Shown: positions 1 to 8,494 of the stretch, one piece after another
Numbering within the stretch: position 1 is the first letter of the stretch
Layout: each line of letters opens with the position of its first letter
DNA from: Neolewinella agarilytica
Lineage (GTDB): Bacteria > Bacteroidota > Bacteroidia > Chitinophagales > Saprospiraceae
NCBI RefSeq assembly: GCF_900110645.1
Contig: NZ_FOFB01000015.1
Location: 62,001 to 126,000 of the forward strand
Direction of reading: 5' to 3'
DNA length: 64,000 bases
Position numbers and translations under genes: made by a program
The notes under the pieces: generated by a model
The model's input: only the letters and a program-made list of their open reading frames with translations
Told to the model about the DNA's origin: nothing
Databases searched by the model: none

Positions 1-1782
1 CTGGCCCGCATCCACGCCCTCTGGGGCATGGCGCAGATGATCCGTCAGGGCAAAGACCGCATCACCGATCTGGAACCCTTCCTCCTGGACGCCGACCCGG
101 AAATCATCGCCCAGGCCGCCCGCCTGGTGGGCGACCTGAAGCACGCTGCTGCCGGAGAGACCCTGATCGGCCTCCTCTCCCACCCCTCCGCCCGGGTGCG
201 CTTCTTTGCTATGGAAGCCCTGGGGCGCACGGAGAACAAGGCCGCCGTTCAGCCCATTCTCGCCATGCTGCGTGAAGATGACGGTAAGGACACCTGGCTC
301 CGCCACGGCGGCATGATCGCCCTGGGCCGCATCGGCGATGCCGGGGCCATGCGTAGCCTTGCTACTGACGCTACCCGCAACATGCGCCTCATCGCCATCG
401 TCGCCCTGCGTCGTATGGAATCTCCTGAGGTAAAAGCCTTCCTTGAAGACGCCGACGAGTACGTCGTCGCCGAAGCCGCCCGCGCCATCACCGATGATTA
501 CACGATCCCCGGAGCCATGTCTCCCCTGGCGCAGATGCTGAACAAGCGCGCCTGGACGAGCGAGCCCCTCATCCGCCGCATCATCAACGCCAACCTGACG
601 GTCGGCAATAACCGAACGGTAGACAATCTGGTCACCTACGCCAACAACACCGCTAACCTGACCGATATGCGCGCCGAAGCATTGGCCACTCTCGCACACT
701 GGGCACGTCCTTCTCTTTTTGACCGGGTAGACGGTCGCTACCGCGGCGAGCGGAACAAAAGTGACGACTACGTGCGCCAGCAATTGGGCGAAAGTATCGC
801 CGGGCTGATGGCCGGAGGAGAACCGGCCGTTCGGATGGCGGCCATCCGCGCCGCTGCCGGGCTTAAGATCACCGACGCCACGGAGCAACTCTCCGGGCTG
901 CTGGCTAAAGATCCCTCAGCTGACATTCGTGCAGAAGCGCTCTTTGCCCTCGATGACTTAAAAGCTCCGGAACTGGACAAGCTGATCCGTATGGCGATGG
1001 AAGACCGCGACAATAGTGTTCGTTCCCGTGCCCTGTCCCTGCTACCTAAATCAAGTGTCGCTCCCGAAAAAGCCGTTGAGCTCTACGCCGACGTGATTGA
1101 TAACGGCACGGTGCGGGAAGCCCAGGCTGCCATCACCGGTCTTGGCCAACTGGAAACAGCGGGCGCCAATGCTTACCTCAGCGAGCTGATTGGCCGGATG
1201 GCCGACGGTAAACTCCCTGCCGGAGTACACCTCGATCTGATCGAAACCATCGAAACCAAAAACGACGACACTGCCCTGACAGAACAACTCTCCGCCTACG
1301 AAGCCGATTTGCTGAAAAAAGACGACCTGGGCCTGTTCGCCTCCGCCCTTGCCGGCGGTAATTCCGGTGCCGGGCGCGGCGTCTTTTACTGGAACTCCAG
1401 CGCTCAGTGTACCCGCTGCCACGCCATCTTCGAATATGGCGGTAACGTTGGCCCTAACCTGGCCGGCATTGGCCACCGAATGACGCCGAGGGAAATTCTG
1501 ACCTCCATCATCCGCCCGAGCGCGGCCCTGGCCGCGGGCCACGAGACGGTGCTTGTCACCCTCAAAGATGAGGAAGTACTCTCCGGTATCGTCCTCGAAC
1601 GTACACCAGAACACCTGAAGCTGAAGGTCGGTAAGACGGATAGCCGCACCATCGCTCAGGCAGACATTGCTGAAGAAGAGACCTTACCTTCCAGTATGCC
1701 CTCCGCCGAAGGCAAAATCTCCCGCCGGGAGATTCGGGATTTGGTAGCGTTTTTGGCAAAAATGAAGGGGGAGGAAGGCTAG
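1..1782 (+). CDS. HEAT-repeat protein with C-terminal cytochrome c domain (5' partial)
   Basis: The reading frame is open from base 1 and the first in-frame ATG at 28 lies inside a HEAT-type helix, so the gene begins before the window. The visible part is about 430 residues of HEAT/armadillo-like repeats followed by a class I cytochrome c domain with a heme motif CTRCH near residue 470, a GPNLAGIG segment and a conserved C-terminal helix. This architecture is that of the C-terminal half of the large secreted heme-binding dehydrogenases (PVC-type/GDL-type) common in Bacteroidota and Planctomycetes, where the heme domain passes electrons from sugar or alcohol oxidation. The upstream dehydrogenase domain cannot be seen, so substrate is unknown. 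It stops directly before a hairpin repeat. Confidence 0.75.
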   Translation: MARIHALWGMAQMIRQGKDRITDLEPFLLDADPEIIAQAARLVGDLKHAAAGETLIGLLSHPSARVRFFAMEALGRTENKAAVQPILAMLREDDGKDTWLRHGGMIALGRIGDAGAMRSLATDATRNMRLIAIVALRRMESPEVKAFLEDADEYVVAEAARAITDDYTIPGAMSPLAQMLNKRAWTSEPLIRRIINANLTVGNNRTVDNLVTYANNTANLTDMRAEALATLAHWARPSLFDRVDGRYRGERNKSDDYVRQQLGESIAGLMAGGEPAVRMAAIRAAAGLKITDATEQLSGLLAKDPSADIRAEALFALDDLKAPELDKLIRMAMEDRDNSVRSRALSLLPKSSVAPEKAVELYADVIDNGTVREAQAAITGLGQLETAGANAYLSELIGRMADGKLPAGVHLDLIETIETKNDDTALTEQLSAYEADLLKKDDLGLFASALAGGNSGAGRGVFYWNSSAQCTRCHAIFEYGGNVGPNLAGIGHRMTPREILTSIIRPSAALAAGHETVLVTLKDEEVLSGIVLERTPEHLKLKVGKTDSRTIAQADIAEEETLPSSMPSAEGKISRREIRDLVAFLAKMKGEEG

Positions 1783-1785
1783 GCG

Positions 1786-1895
1786 TAATCACGTTCAACG
1801 TGCGACCGGCCAAAGCGACCTCCGGTCGCGCTACTCTTTTTCAGCGCGACCGGAGGTCGCTTTGGCCGGTCGCCGCCGGAGGCGGCGTTCACCGG
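1786..1895. repeat. Hairpin repeat, copy 1 of 2 (perfect 31-bp arms)
   Basis: Arms 1802-1832 and 1843-1873 are perfect 31-bp reverse complements around a 10-base loop rich in T. A small palindrome GCCGCCGGAGGCGGC follows at 1872-1886 and CACGTTCAACGTG precedes. A near-identical 110-base copy lies at 2893-3003, in the same orientation, on the other side of the isomerase gene. It may act as a bidirectional terminator between the convergent genes ending at 1782 and 1931, but the wide conserved context suggests a REP-like dispersed element. Confidence 0.8.
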
Positions 1896-1930
1896 AAGGA
1901 TCCCAGTAGTGAACAAATCAATTAAGTCAC

Positions 1931-2827
1931 CTACAAAAACCGCTGCAACTGCTCCTTGAAAAAGTCGGCACTGTCTTTCGCACTTTGCATCGCATTGTGG
2001 GTATAGTTCCCGCCTTGCTCCAGGTAATAATACTCCAGTCCTGACAGCGTCGGGTCGGGTAATACTTCTACGTAATTAATAGAGCCATTGCCCAACTCGG
2101 TATAGTCCCGGCTAAGCTTGTGCATGTCTTTGATGTGCCACATGACGAAGCGGCCGGGTTGGCTGGCGATTAGTTCCTTTGGCGTTTGCTTTGCGGAATG
2201 CATCACCCAGTACATATCGATTTGCAGTTTAACCAGGTTGGGATCTGTTTCCCGCAGGATGATATCGTAGCCCGTTTGTCCGTCATATTCCACAAACTCA
2301 AAATCGTGGTTATGGTAGGCAAAGCCGAGGCCTGCAGCGGAGACTCGTTCTCCGATTCGATTCAGCATCTCGGGCAGGCGCTTGAAAGTCTCCAGACTTC
2401 TTTGTTCCGGTGCCATCCAGGGCCAGGTGATGTAAGGCATGCCCAGCGCTTTGGCGCAGTCGATACATTGATCCACGTAGCGATCCAACTCTGCCAGCGG
2501 CTTATCCAGGAAAGGGTGAAAGCCAAAATGTCCGCTGGTGGTGGTGATATTCAGATCGTCTAGCACCTTTCGGAAATCTGTCGGAGAATGACCGTAAATT
2601 TTATTCGCATCGGCGTCAAAGCCATAGATCTCAAAGTCCTCGTAGCCCATGAGGGTTAACTTCCGGAGGGTATCGATGGGCTCCCGGGCCATGTCTTCCC
2701 GGACGGAGAAAAGCTGGTAGCCCATTTTAAATTGGGGTTGATCAGACATAGAACAACCAGAGGTTGGCAACAGAGCAGCGGCAGTTAGCAGGCTGGCGTG
2801 GTTGAGAAACTGGCGACGGTCCATCAT
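1931..2827 (-). CDS. Sugar phosphate isomerase/epimerase (xylose-isomerase-like TIM barrel), exported
   Basis: The N-terminus MMDRRQFLNHASLLTAAA carries a twin-arginine-like RRQFL motif and a hydrophobic stretch ending in TSGCS, a possible lipobox, so export and perhaps lipidation are likely. The mature part has AP-endonuclease-2/xylose-isomerase-type barrel signatures: YEDFEIYGF, a conserved YHNHDFEF segment near residue 180, IDMYWVMHS and a WHIKDMH metal-site segment. About 298 aa from the ATG at 2827; a GTG nine codons upstream is less attractive because it would put a polar tail before the Tat signal. Members act on sugar derivatives, but the substrate cannot be read from sequence. It is flanked by the two hairpin repeats. 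Confidence 0.8.
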   Translation of the reverse strand: MMDRRQFLNHASLLTAAALLPTSGCSMSDQPQFKMGYQLFSVREDMAREPIDTLRKLTLMGYEDFEIYGFDADANKIYGHSPTDFRKVLDDLNITTTSGHFGFHPFLDKPLAELDRYVDQCIDCAKALGMPYITWPWMAPEQRSLETFKRLPEMLNRIGERVSAAGLGFAYHNHDFEFVEYDGQTGYDIILRETDPNLVKLQIDMYWVMHSAKQTPKELIASQPGRFVMWHIKDMHKLSRDYTELGNGSINYVEVLPDPTLSGLEYYYLEQGGNYTHNAMQSAKDSADFFKEQLQRFL

Positions 2828-2892
2828 TTGAAAAGAAGAGGTAGTGTGGACCACAATATGGCGCTTTCCGGCGAATACTCAGTACCCGGTGT

Positions 2893-3003
2893 AAGCACGT
2901 TCAACGTGCGACCGGCCAAAGCGACCTCCGGTCGCGCTACTCTTTTTCAGCACGACCCGAGGTCGCTTTGGCCGGTCGCCGCCGGAGGCGGCGTTCACCG
3001 GAG
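2893..3003. repeat. Hairpin repeat, copy 2 of 2
   Basis: This is the second copy of the 1786-1895 repeat, with arms at 2908-2938 and 2949-2979. Two substitutions weaken the right arm (CACGACCCGAGG against CGCGACCGGAGG). The end of the repeat runs into the last codons and stop of bioD at 2995, so part of the BioD C-terminus is encoded by repeat sequence. Both copies lie in the same orientation, bracketing the isomerase gene as direct repeats. Confidence 0.8.
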
Positions 3004-3621
3004 GGCAGCCCGTAATTTCGGGCCGTACTCCGCCGCCACCTGGCTCATGCTCTCCGGGTTAAGAGTCTCCAGCTCGGGCAATTCTACCAGCGGCCAGACG
3101 CCGGTCTGCTCTCCGATGATCCGGACCGTCTCCGGGCTATCTCCTCCAGAGTAGATGAGGCCAGCGATGGGAATATTTTTCTCTTTCAGCAGCGCAATGC
3201 TCAACAAGGTATGGTTGATGCTACCCAGATAATGGCGGGAGACCAGGATGACGGGCAGGCCCAGCTGAAGGATCAGGTCCGTGATCGTTTCCTGATCGTT
3301 GATCGGGACGAGGAGCCCCCCAGCACCTTCCACGATCAAGGGTCGGCCGTTCGTTTCCGGCAGGATAAAATCGGACAGCTTAATCTCTACACCATCAATC
3401 GCTGCTGCGTAGTGTGGGCTCGCCGGTGTGCGGAGTGCGTGCCGGATGGGATGAAATCGTTCGGCGTCAGAACCCGTCCAGGCTTTTACCCGATCCGTAT
3501 CGCCAAAGTTCAGGTCACCCGCCTGAATGGGTTTCCAGTAATCAGCGTCGAGGGCTTTCTGCAGGAAGGCGGCGGTAACGGTTTTGCCGGCGTCGGTGTG
3601 GATTCCGGTGAGGAAGAACAT
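2995..3621 (-). CDS. bioD: Dethiobiotin synthetase
   Basis: BioD is the cytosolic ATP-dependent carboxylase that closes the ureido ring of 7,8-diaminopelargonate to give dethiobiotin, the penultimate step of biotin synthesis. The 208-aa product has the modified Walker A GIHTDAGKT at residues 6-14, the KPIQAG segment at 30-35 and the VEGAGGLLVP motif near residue 100, all diagnostic for the family. Length is normal. The gene runs in the same direction as hemH upstream, and the S23 cassette fills the space between the two. No other bio genes are visible here. The last codons lie in a hairpin repeat. Confidence 0.93.
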   Translation of the reverse strand: MFFLTGIHTDAGKTVTAAFLQKALDADYWKPIQAGDLNFGDTDRVKAWTGSDAERFHPIRHALRTPASPHYAAAIDGVEIKLSDFILPETNGRPLIVEGAGGLLVPINDQETITDLILQLGLPVILVSRHYLGSINHTLLSIALLKEKNIPIAGLIYSGGDSPETVRIIGEQTGVWPLVELPELETLNPESMSQVAAEYGPKLRAALR

Positions 3622-4265
3622 GGTAGTGTAGTAATGTAGTTTTGTAGTAATGTAGTTTTGTAGTAGCTACCGCTCAAGGCAGGAAGGATAGGCCACGCAT
3701 GGGAAGGAAGCAGGTTCTGATTTTATCTGGGCTTTAAAAACTGCTGAGGATTATTATCCATATAAGATAAGAGCCTTCCTACTTCTTCGGATGCGGCCAT
3801 GTAAGACTCAAAGGTAGCCTCATCAATGTAGCCTTCGTCCAGGGCGAAAAAGAGCCAATTTTGGGTTTCATAATTTTCGCCCATGGAGTCGGTGAGCTTG
3901 GCCGTGAAGTGCTTGGGATACCGACGCTTTGCATAAGCTTCCGCCAGGTTAGAACATACGGAACGCGAAGATCGTCTTACCTGATCCGTCAGACTATATC
4001 TTTCTTCTTTGGGAAATTTTGCCCGAGCCAGTCGGGAAATAGAGGTAGCCAGCTTAAATCCTTTTTTCCAGGCCATCCAGGTAGTAAATGTAGAACGTGA
4101 CATAAAGGGCTGTTTTTAATGAGTGCCCCAAAGGTCAACATCGCGTTAGCCATTAGCCGTTTTTTAAACGAATACTTACGTTTATAAACGTTTAAATACG
4201 GATAAGTAATGGTCTCCAAAGTGCGGCAGCCACTACACTACTACCCCCTACAAAACTACATTACT
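3622..4265. mobile_element. S23 four-helix-bundle cassette bounded by inverted octamer arrays
   Basis: An array of TGTAGTTT/TGTAGTAA-like octamers starts directly upstream of the bioD ATG (3622-3666). Its inverted counterpart (4230-4265) supplies the last codons and TAG stop of hemH: 3632-3649 and 4248-4265 are exact 18-base reverse complements. Inside the arrays come a left core GCTACCGCTCAAGGCAGG (3666-3683, + strand) and a right core GGCTGCCGCACTTTGGAGAC (4212-4231, minus strand). Both cores recur in geneless loci at 8.5 and 18.3 kb. A 14-bp palindrome ACGTTTATAAACGT lies at 4178-4191. The only gene inside is an S23-type ORF. The long inverted ends would fold an RNA into a stem with the gene in the loop, like 23S rRNA intervening sequences. 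Mobility is inferred. Confidence 0.65.
3723..4103 (-). CDS. Four-helix-bundle protein, S23/23S rRNA intervening-sequence family
   Basis: The 126-aa product has the family hallmarks: an aromatic/basic N-terminal helix (WKKGFKLATSI), a polar second segment with FPKEERYSLTDQVRRSSRSV, the invariant-type SNLAEAYAKR turn and two further amphipathic helices with MGENYETQNWL. Relatives are encoded within intervening sequences of 23S rRNA in Leptospira and Coxiella and resemble the DGR accessory protein Avd; they form pentameric, basic, nucleic-acid-associating bundles. Its molecular role is unknown. Here it is the only gene inside an inverted-array cassette between hemH and bioD, on the same strand. 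No reverse transcriptase or variable repeat is nearby, so a DGR is not indicated. Confidence 0.88.
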   Translation of the reverse strand: MSRSTFTTWMAWKKGFKLATSISRLARAKFPKEERYSLTDQVRRSSRSVCSNLAEAYAKRRYPKHFTAKLTDSMGENYETQNWLFFALDEGYIDEATFESYMAASEEVGRLLSYMDNNPQQFLKPR

Positions 4266-5342
4266 CCCCACTTCCTCCCGCAACATCTCCACCACCGCCG
4301 CAATCCAACGTGGGTCTCCGTTCAGGGAAGGCACGAGCTGAATGTGCTCACCGCCCCACTCTTCGAACTCTTCCTGGTATTCCAGGCCGATTTCGATGGT
4401 GGTCTCCAGGCAGTCAGCGACGAAAGCCGGGCTGAAGCAGAGTAGTTTCTTCGCGCCCTTATTCTTGGCGAGGTCTTCGAGCACGTCGATGGTGTAGGGC
4501 TTGGCCCAGTCATCAAAGCCGAGACGGGATTGGAAGGAGGTTGTGTAGCTTCCTTCGGAGAGACCAAGCTCCGCGACGATGGCGCGGGTAGTGGCATGGC
4601 ACTGAGCGCTGTAGCAAAACTGGTTCACGCGGCTGATGGAGCTACAGCAGGCGTTAGTACCGTCAGCATAACAATGGCAACCGCTACGGTCCCCTTTTTT
4701 GAGCTGCCGCTGCGGCAAACCGTGGTAGCTGAAGATGATGTGATCCCACTGGTCCATCGGACCAAGATCACGGGCATTGTCAGCAAAGACCCTGATCAGA
4801 TCGGGGTGCTCGTAGTAACTGTTAACCATGTTGACGTTCGGGATGATCTGCTCCTTACTCAGCAGTCGCATGACCTCCTGGTGTACACTACCGGTGGTGG
4901 CACTGGCATACTGCGGGAAGAGCGGAAAGATCGTGATGGAACTCACTTCTGCGTCCATCAACTCCTTCAGTGCGTCAGCAATACTGGGGTTTTGGTAGCG
5001 CATGGCGAGACGAACGATAAAGTCGTCGCCCATTTCTTTGGCGACGGCTTCGGTGAGTATTTCGCCGTAATATTTCAGCGGGCTTCCGTTTTCCGTCCAC
5101 AATTCCTGGTAGAGTTTGGTAGAACCACCGGGTTTGAACGGATTAACGATGCCGGAGCGAATGGGCGCAATGATGCCGCGCACCAGCAGTTGCTGAGCGG
5201 GGCCGGGCAGGTTGTCAATTACCCTTGGGTCGGTGAGAAACTCCCCGAGATAGCGATTAACGGCCCTTGGCGTTGGCTCATCGGGCGTCCCCAGATTAAC
5301 GAGTAATATCCCTTGTTTACCGAAGTGTTTTTGAACGTGCAT
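4248..5342 (-). CDS. hemH: Ferrochelatase
   Basis: Ferrochelatase inserts Fe(II) into protoporphyrin IX, the last step of protoheme synthesis. The 364-aa protein begins its domain with GILLVNLGTPDEPTP, contains the active-site signature SYHGLPQRQ near residue 205 and the YTTSFQSRLG segment. A cysteine-rich stretch (CHCYADGTNACCSS and CYSAQCH) follows the active site, as in the Bacteroidota and proteobacterial forms. Its stop codon and last four codons (NVVL) lie within the inverted octamer array of the S23 cassette, so the extreme C-terminus is probably element-derived. Direction is shared with bioD downstream. Confidence 0.94.
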   Translation of the reverse strand: MHVQKHFGKQGILLVNLGTPDEPTPRAVNRYLGEFLTDPRVIDNLPGPAQQLLVRGIIAPIRSGIVNPFKPGGSTKLYQELWTENGSPLKYYGEILTEAVAKEMGDDFIVRLAMRYQNPSIADALKELMDAEVSSITIFPLFPQYASATTGSVHQEVMRLLSKEQIIPNVNMVNSYYEHPDLIRVFADNARDLGPMDQWDHIIFSYHGLPQRQLKKGDRSGCHCYADGTNACCSSISRVNQFCYSAQCHATTRAIVAELGLSEGSYTTSFQSRLGFDDWAKPYTIDVLEDLAKNKGAKKLLCFSPAFVADCLETTIEIGLEYQEEFEEWGGEHIQLVPSLNGDPRWIAAVVEMLREEVGSNVVL

Positions 5343-5411
5343 GACGGAATAACGAATTTGGGGTCCATTGGTTTTTCGCTTCGGTGGTTCTTTAGCCTTC
5401 CCCTGCTTTTT

Positions 5412-6887
5412 TTACCCTTTGCTGGCACCTGCGTCCGCGCCCCTTGCTGCGCCTGCTGAAGTGCCCAAGTCCTGCAATTGTCGCCAGTCGATCAGGCCGG
5501 ACAGCGATGCTCCTCCCAGCCCCAGCACGCCAAGCAACAAGCAGGCCGGGAGCCAGGGCAAAGGAGCGAAGTGGTAGAAGGCGAGGCCGCAGGATGCAAA
5601 GATGGTTGCAAAAAGCAGTGTCTTCCACCAGGCAATGGTGCCAGCCGGAATGTTCAGCCACCGGTGCGCCAGCACCGCCTGGGTCACCGCAATGAAGCTT
5701 TGCGTCAGCAACGTTATCGCCGCCGCCCCCGGAGCGCCGTAGATCGGCAGCACCAGCCAGTTGCCCCCCAGATTAAGCACGATGCCCAGCGCATATATCT
5801 TGTTCATCCGCCCGATGAAGCCCCTTGCGCTGAGCAGGGAGCCATAGGCATAGTTGAGGCACTGCGCTACGAAGCTGCAAGCCAGAAATAATAGGATCAG
5901 TCCCGTCCTGCTTTCCGCAAAATCGTAGAGTAAGTCCACTATCGGCTGGCTGTAGAACGCCAGGGGAACGGCGGCGCAGACCGAACCCGCCAGCAATAAT
6001 TGCACACTGAATTTCAGTAGCGGTTTCTCATCCTTCCCTTCCGCCTGCAGCCGGGCGTACATCGGGATGAGCAAGCCCGCCAGCAGCCAACCGACCATGT
6101 TCAGTGCATCGAGTAAGCGGTATGCTGCAGCGTAGTGGCTGGCGGCTTCTGCCCCGTCTACCAACAGACGTTCAATCATGATGGCATCCGTGCGGGTGTA
6201 GGCCGTAGCCAGAAAGACGGCCAGGGCGAAGGGAGCTCCGCCCCGCAGTAGTTTACCGAAGGTGGCCCGGTCAAAACGCGGTAATTTCCGTGGCAGCCGG
6301 TCTCGAATCGCCACAACCAACAACACCGCCGTGACTCCCCAACTCGCCAATTGCAAGCCTGCAAAGCGGGTAATGGTCAGCTCCTCCGGTGCGAAAAGCA
6401 GAAGTCCGCCTACGGAGAGAATCATCAGGCTCTTGTCCATAATACTGAACCAGCCATCCAGTGCGTATTTCCCTAGCCCCGACAAGTTGGAACGTAAATA
6501 AAGCACCACACTATTGAAGAACTGTACCGCTCCGGCAATCAGTAAGAGATATATTTCAGCTCCCCGATAGCCCAGCCACCATCCTACCGGCAGCAGGACG
6601 AGAAAAAAGGCTGCTCCCAATATTATTTTCAGGCCGATGAAATAAGGGAAGTACTGAGCTAACTGCTCCCGGTCTCCGCTGAGCTCCCGGCTATTGTAAA
6701 GCTGCAAACCGAAATCCGCTACTACCTGCAGCAACATTCCCAGGCCCAACAGGGCGAAGTAGAGCCCATAATCTCCTTCCGGCAGCAGGTTTTGCACCAT
6801 CCGCTCCACCCCGAAGAGGTAGACGCCTTTGACCAGTAAGTTGAGACTTACCTGAAAGATGGCATTGCGAAAGAAGGAGCTTACCAC
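5412..6887 (-). CDS. Polysaccharide biosynthesis flippase (MATE/Wzx-like oligosaccharide flippase)
   Basis: The 491-aa protein is almost wholly hydrophobic, with about 12-14 predicted membrane segments and the usual Wzx/MVF-type N-terminus (VSLNLLVKGVYLFGVERM, EGDYGLYFALLGLGMLL). Such proteins flip undecaprenyl- or lipid-linked oligosaccharides across the inner membrane. It stands alone, without glycosyltransferases nearby, so the substrate is unknown. The C-terminal tail (SAGAARGADAGASKG) is low in complexity and is encoded by a copy of the dispersed GGACGCAGGTGC motif at 5424-5443, suggesting that the end of the gene was altered by that repeat. The gene is divergent from aroQ. Confidence 0.82.
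   Translation of the reverse strand: MVSSFFRNAIFQVSLNLLVKGVYLFGVERMVQNLLPEGDYGLYFALLGLGMLLQVVADFGLQLYNSRELSGDREQLAQYFPYFIGLKIILGAAFFLVLLPVGWWLGYRGAEIYLLLIAGAVQFFNSVVLYLRSNLSGLGKYALDGWFSIMDKSLMILSVGGLLLFAPEELTITRFAGLQLASWGVTAVLLVVAIRDRLPRKLPRFDRATFGKLLRGGAPFALAVFLATAYTRTDAIMIERLLVDGAEAASHYAAAYRLLDALNMVGWLLAGLLIPMYARLQAEGKDEKPLLKFSVQLLLAGSVCAAVPLAFYSQPIVDLLYDFAESRTGLILLFLACSFVAQCLNYAYGSLLSARGFIGRMNKIYALGIVLNLGGNWLVLPIYGAPGAAAITLLTQSFIAVTQAVLAHRWLNIPAGTIAWWKTLLFATIFASCGLAFYHFAPLPWLPACLLLGVLGLGGASLSGLIDWRQLQDLGTSAGAARGADAGASKG
5424..5443 (-). repeat. Dispersed CGCAGGTGC motif (within flippase 3' end)
   Basis: The minus strand reads GGGGCGCGGACGCAGGTGCC, an excellent match to the motif that recurs about a dozen times in this window. 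It encodes part of the low-complexity flippase tail. Confidence 0.6.
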
Positions 6888-7014
6888 TTTGAGTTCGTTG
6901 ATGTTTTGGTTCGTCGGTATTTGGGTTCCGCTATTAATTTAGGTGAAGAAGCCCGTACCTTGTGTGGAGATAAAGGTAGCTCAAGCCAACAGACCATAAT
7001 ACCAACGAACCAAT

Positions 7015-7437
7015 ATGCTCCGCATTTTAATCATCAACGGCCCCAACCTTAATCTCCTCGGCCGACGCGAGCCGGAAATTTACGGGGAAGACACCTTCGA
7101 GGACTTCATGATCCACCTCCGGGGAAAATACATTGATTCAGATGTAGACCTGACTTACTTTCAGAGTAATCATGAAGGGCATATTCTGGACAAATTACAC
7201 GAAGTGGGCTTTAGCTATGACGGCATTGTCCTGAATGCCGGCGCACTCACGCATACGAGTATTGCCATCGCTGACGCCATCGCCGGCATTGAAACGCCCG
7301 TCATTGAGGTACACATCAGCAATGTGCACAAACGGGAGACTTTCCGCCATCACAGCTATGTTTCACCCGTGGCGGAAGGTATCATTGTAGGCTTCGGCCT
7401 GCGGGGCTATGAGTTGGCGGTGGATTATTTCCTCTAG
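7015..7437 (+). CDS. aroQ: 3-dehydroquinate dehydratase, type II
   Basis: AroQ dehydrates 3-dehydroquinate to 3-dehydroshikimate in the shikimate pathway; the type II enzyme is a small dodecameric protein. The 140-aa sequence opens with NGPNLNLLGRREPEIYG, in which Tyr23 matches the catalytic tyrosine, followed by QSNHEG at 50-55, LNAGALTHTS near 74 and the EVHISNVHKRE segment with the catalytic histidine near residue 101. Length is normal. It is divergent from the flippase and precedes the Bax-inhibitor-like gene by 81 bases. Confidence 0.96.
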   Translation: MLRILIINGPNLNLLGRREPEIYGEDTFEDFMIHLRGKYIDSDVDLTYFQSNHEGHILDKLHEVGFSYDGIVLNAGALTHTSIAIADAIAGIETPVIEVHISNVHKRETFRHHSYVSPVAEGIIVGFGLRGYELAVDYFL

Positions 7438-7518
7438 TCAGAAGACGGCCTATCAAAAGCCAAACTCAACGACTTTCCATTTCAAACGTTTTCTTTACAC
7501 AACAACAAAATCCTATCC

Positions 7519-8283
7519 ATGGCTTTCTTTGATCGATTCACTAAATCGAGCAACCCGCTCCTCAAAGAGGAGGCTATTGCTAAAACAAATACCCTTGACG
7601 GTGGTATTACTCAGCGCGCTGAGACTGACCCCATGACCGTCAGTGGTGCCGTCAACAAATCTCTGATCATGGGCGCACTGCTCCTGATCACCTCCCTTTA
7701 CTCCTTCGCTAACCCCAGCCCACTCTTCCTTTGGGGTGGAGCTATCGGTGGTCTGGTCCTGGTGTTGGTGATGTCCTTCAAGCGCCACCTCTCTCCTACC
7801 CTGGCTCCGATTTATGCGCTGCTGGAAGGCCTTTTCGTCGGCTCGGTTACTGCTATGTATGCCGCCGGGTTCGGTGCGGGCATCGTTTTTCAGGCGGTGC
7901 TGCTCACGATGGCCTTGCTGTTCATGATGCTCTTCGTTTACAAGGCTGGCCTGATTAAGGTCACCCAGAAGTTCCGTACCGGAATTCTGATGGCTACGGG
8001 TGGCATTTTCCTGGTTTACCTGATCAATATCGGCCTTAGTTTCTTCGGCATCAACATGCCCTTCCTCCACGAAGGTGGAATGATTGGTATCGGCATCAGC
8101 CTTTTCATCATCGGCATTGCCACCCTGAATTTACTGCTGGACTTCGATTCTTTTGAACGAGCGGCCGCTATGCGCGCGCCCAAGTACATGGAATGGTTCT
8201 GTGCCATGGGCCTTATCGTCACACTGGTCTGGCTTTATATTGAGGTACTGCGTTTACTCGCTATCTTGAGTAGCAGTGACTAA
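7519..8283 (+). CDS. Bax inhibitor-1/YccA-family membrane protein
   Basis: The 254-aa product has a polar N-terminus (about 55 residues) followed by seven hydrophobic segments with PLFLWGGAIGGLVL, LAPIYALLEGLFVGSVTAMY and a terminal IVTLVWLYIEVLRLLAI helix, matching the YccA/TMBIM family (pH-gated Ca2+ leak or protease-modulating membrane proteins). The ALLEGLFVGS segment is typical of bacterial members. The ATG at 7519 follows aroQ closely and may be co-transcribed. A strong intrinsic terminator lies 57 bases downstream. Function in this organism is not known. Confidence 0.88.
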   Translation: MAFFDRFTKSSNPLLKEEAIAKTNTLDGGITQRAETDPMTVSGAVNKSLIMGALLLITSLYSFANPSPLFLWGGAIGGLVLVLVMSFKRHLSPTLAPIYALLEGLFVGSVTAMYAAGFGAGIVFQAVLLTMALLFMMLFVYKAGLIKVTQKFRTGILMATGGIFLVYLINIGLSFFGINMPFLHEGGMIGIGISLFIIGIATLNLLLDFDSFERAAAMRAPKYMEWFCAMGLIVTLVWLYIEVLRLLAILSSSD

Positions 8284-8339
8284 AACCCGAAGCGTTTCGT
8301 AGCGCAGCCCCGGCTTTGGCTGGTGGCAAAATAAAGAAA

Positions 8340-8375
8340 GGGGAAAACGGATACTGTCCGTTTTCCCCTTTTTCG
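8340..8375 (+). terminator. Intrinsic terminator after the Bax-inhibitor-like gene
   Basis: A perfect 12-bp stem GGGGAAAACGGA / TCCGTTTTCCCC with a five-base loop is followed by CTTTTTCG. It sits 57 bases after the stop codon at 8283. Confidence 0.85.
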
Positions 8376-8494
8376 TAAACAGCCTTGAAAGCAATTACTA
8401 GTGAGAATAAAGTGAGGCTGTAGAATCTTTCATCATCAAAACTATCAGGGTAACGGTGGGAAATAAGGATGCGCTGCCTGAGGAGAGAAAAAAA

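Noticed and set aside
3723-4103. Diversity-generating retroelement because of the Avd-like fold
   Set aside because: No reverse transcriptase, template repeat or variable repeat is present nearby.
6905-7013. Another inverted-array element between flippase and aroQ
   Set aside because: TTGGTTCGTCGGTATT and its inverted partner match in 15 of 16 bases, but the inside shows no core motif and the region is a normal divergent promoter gap, so it was not counted.
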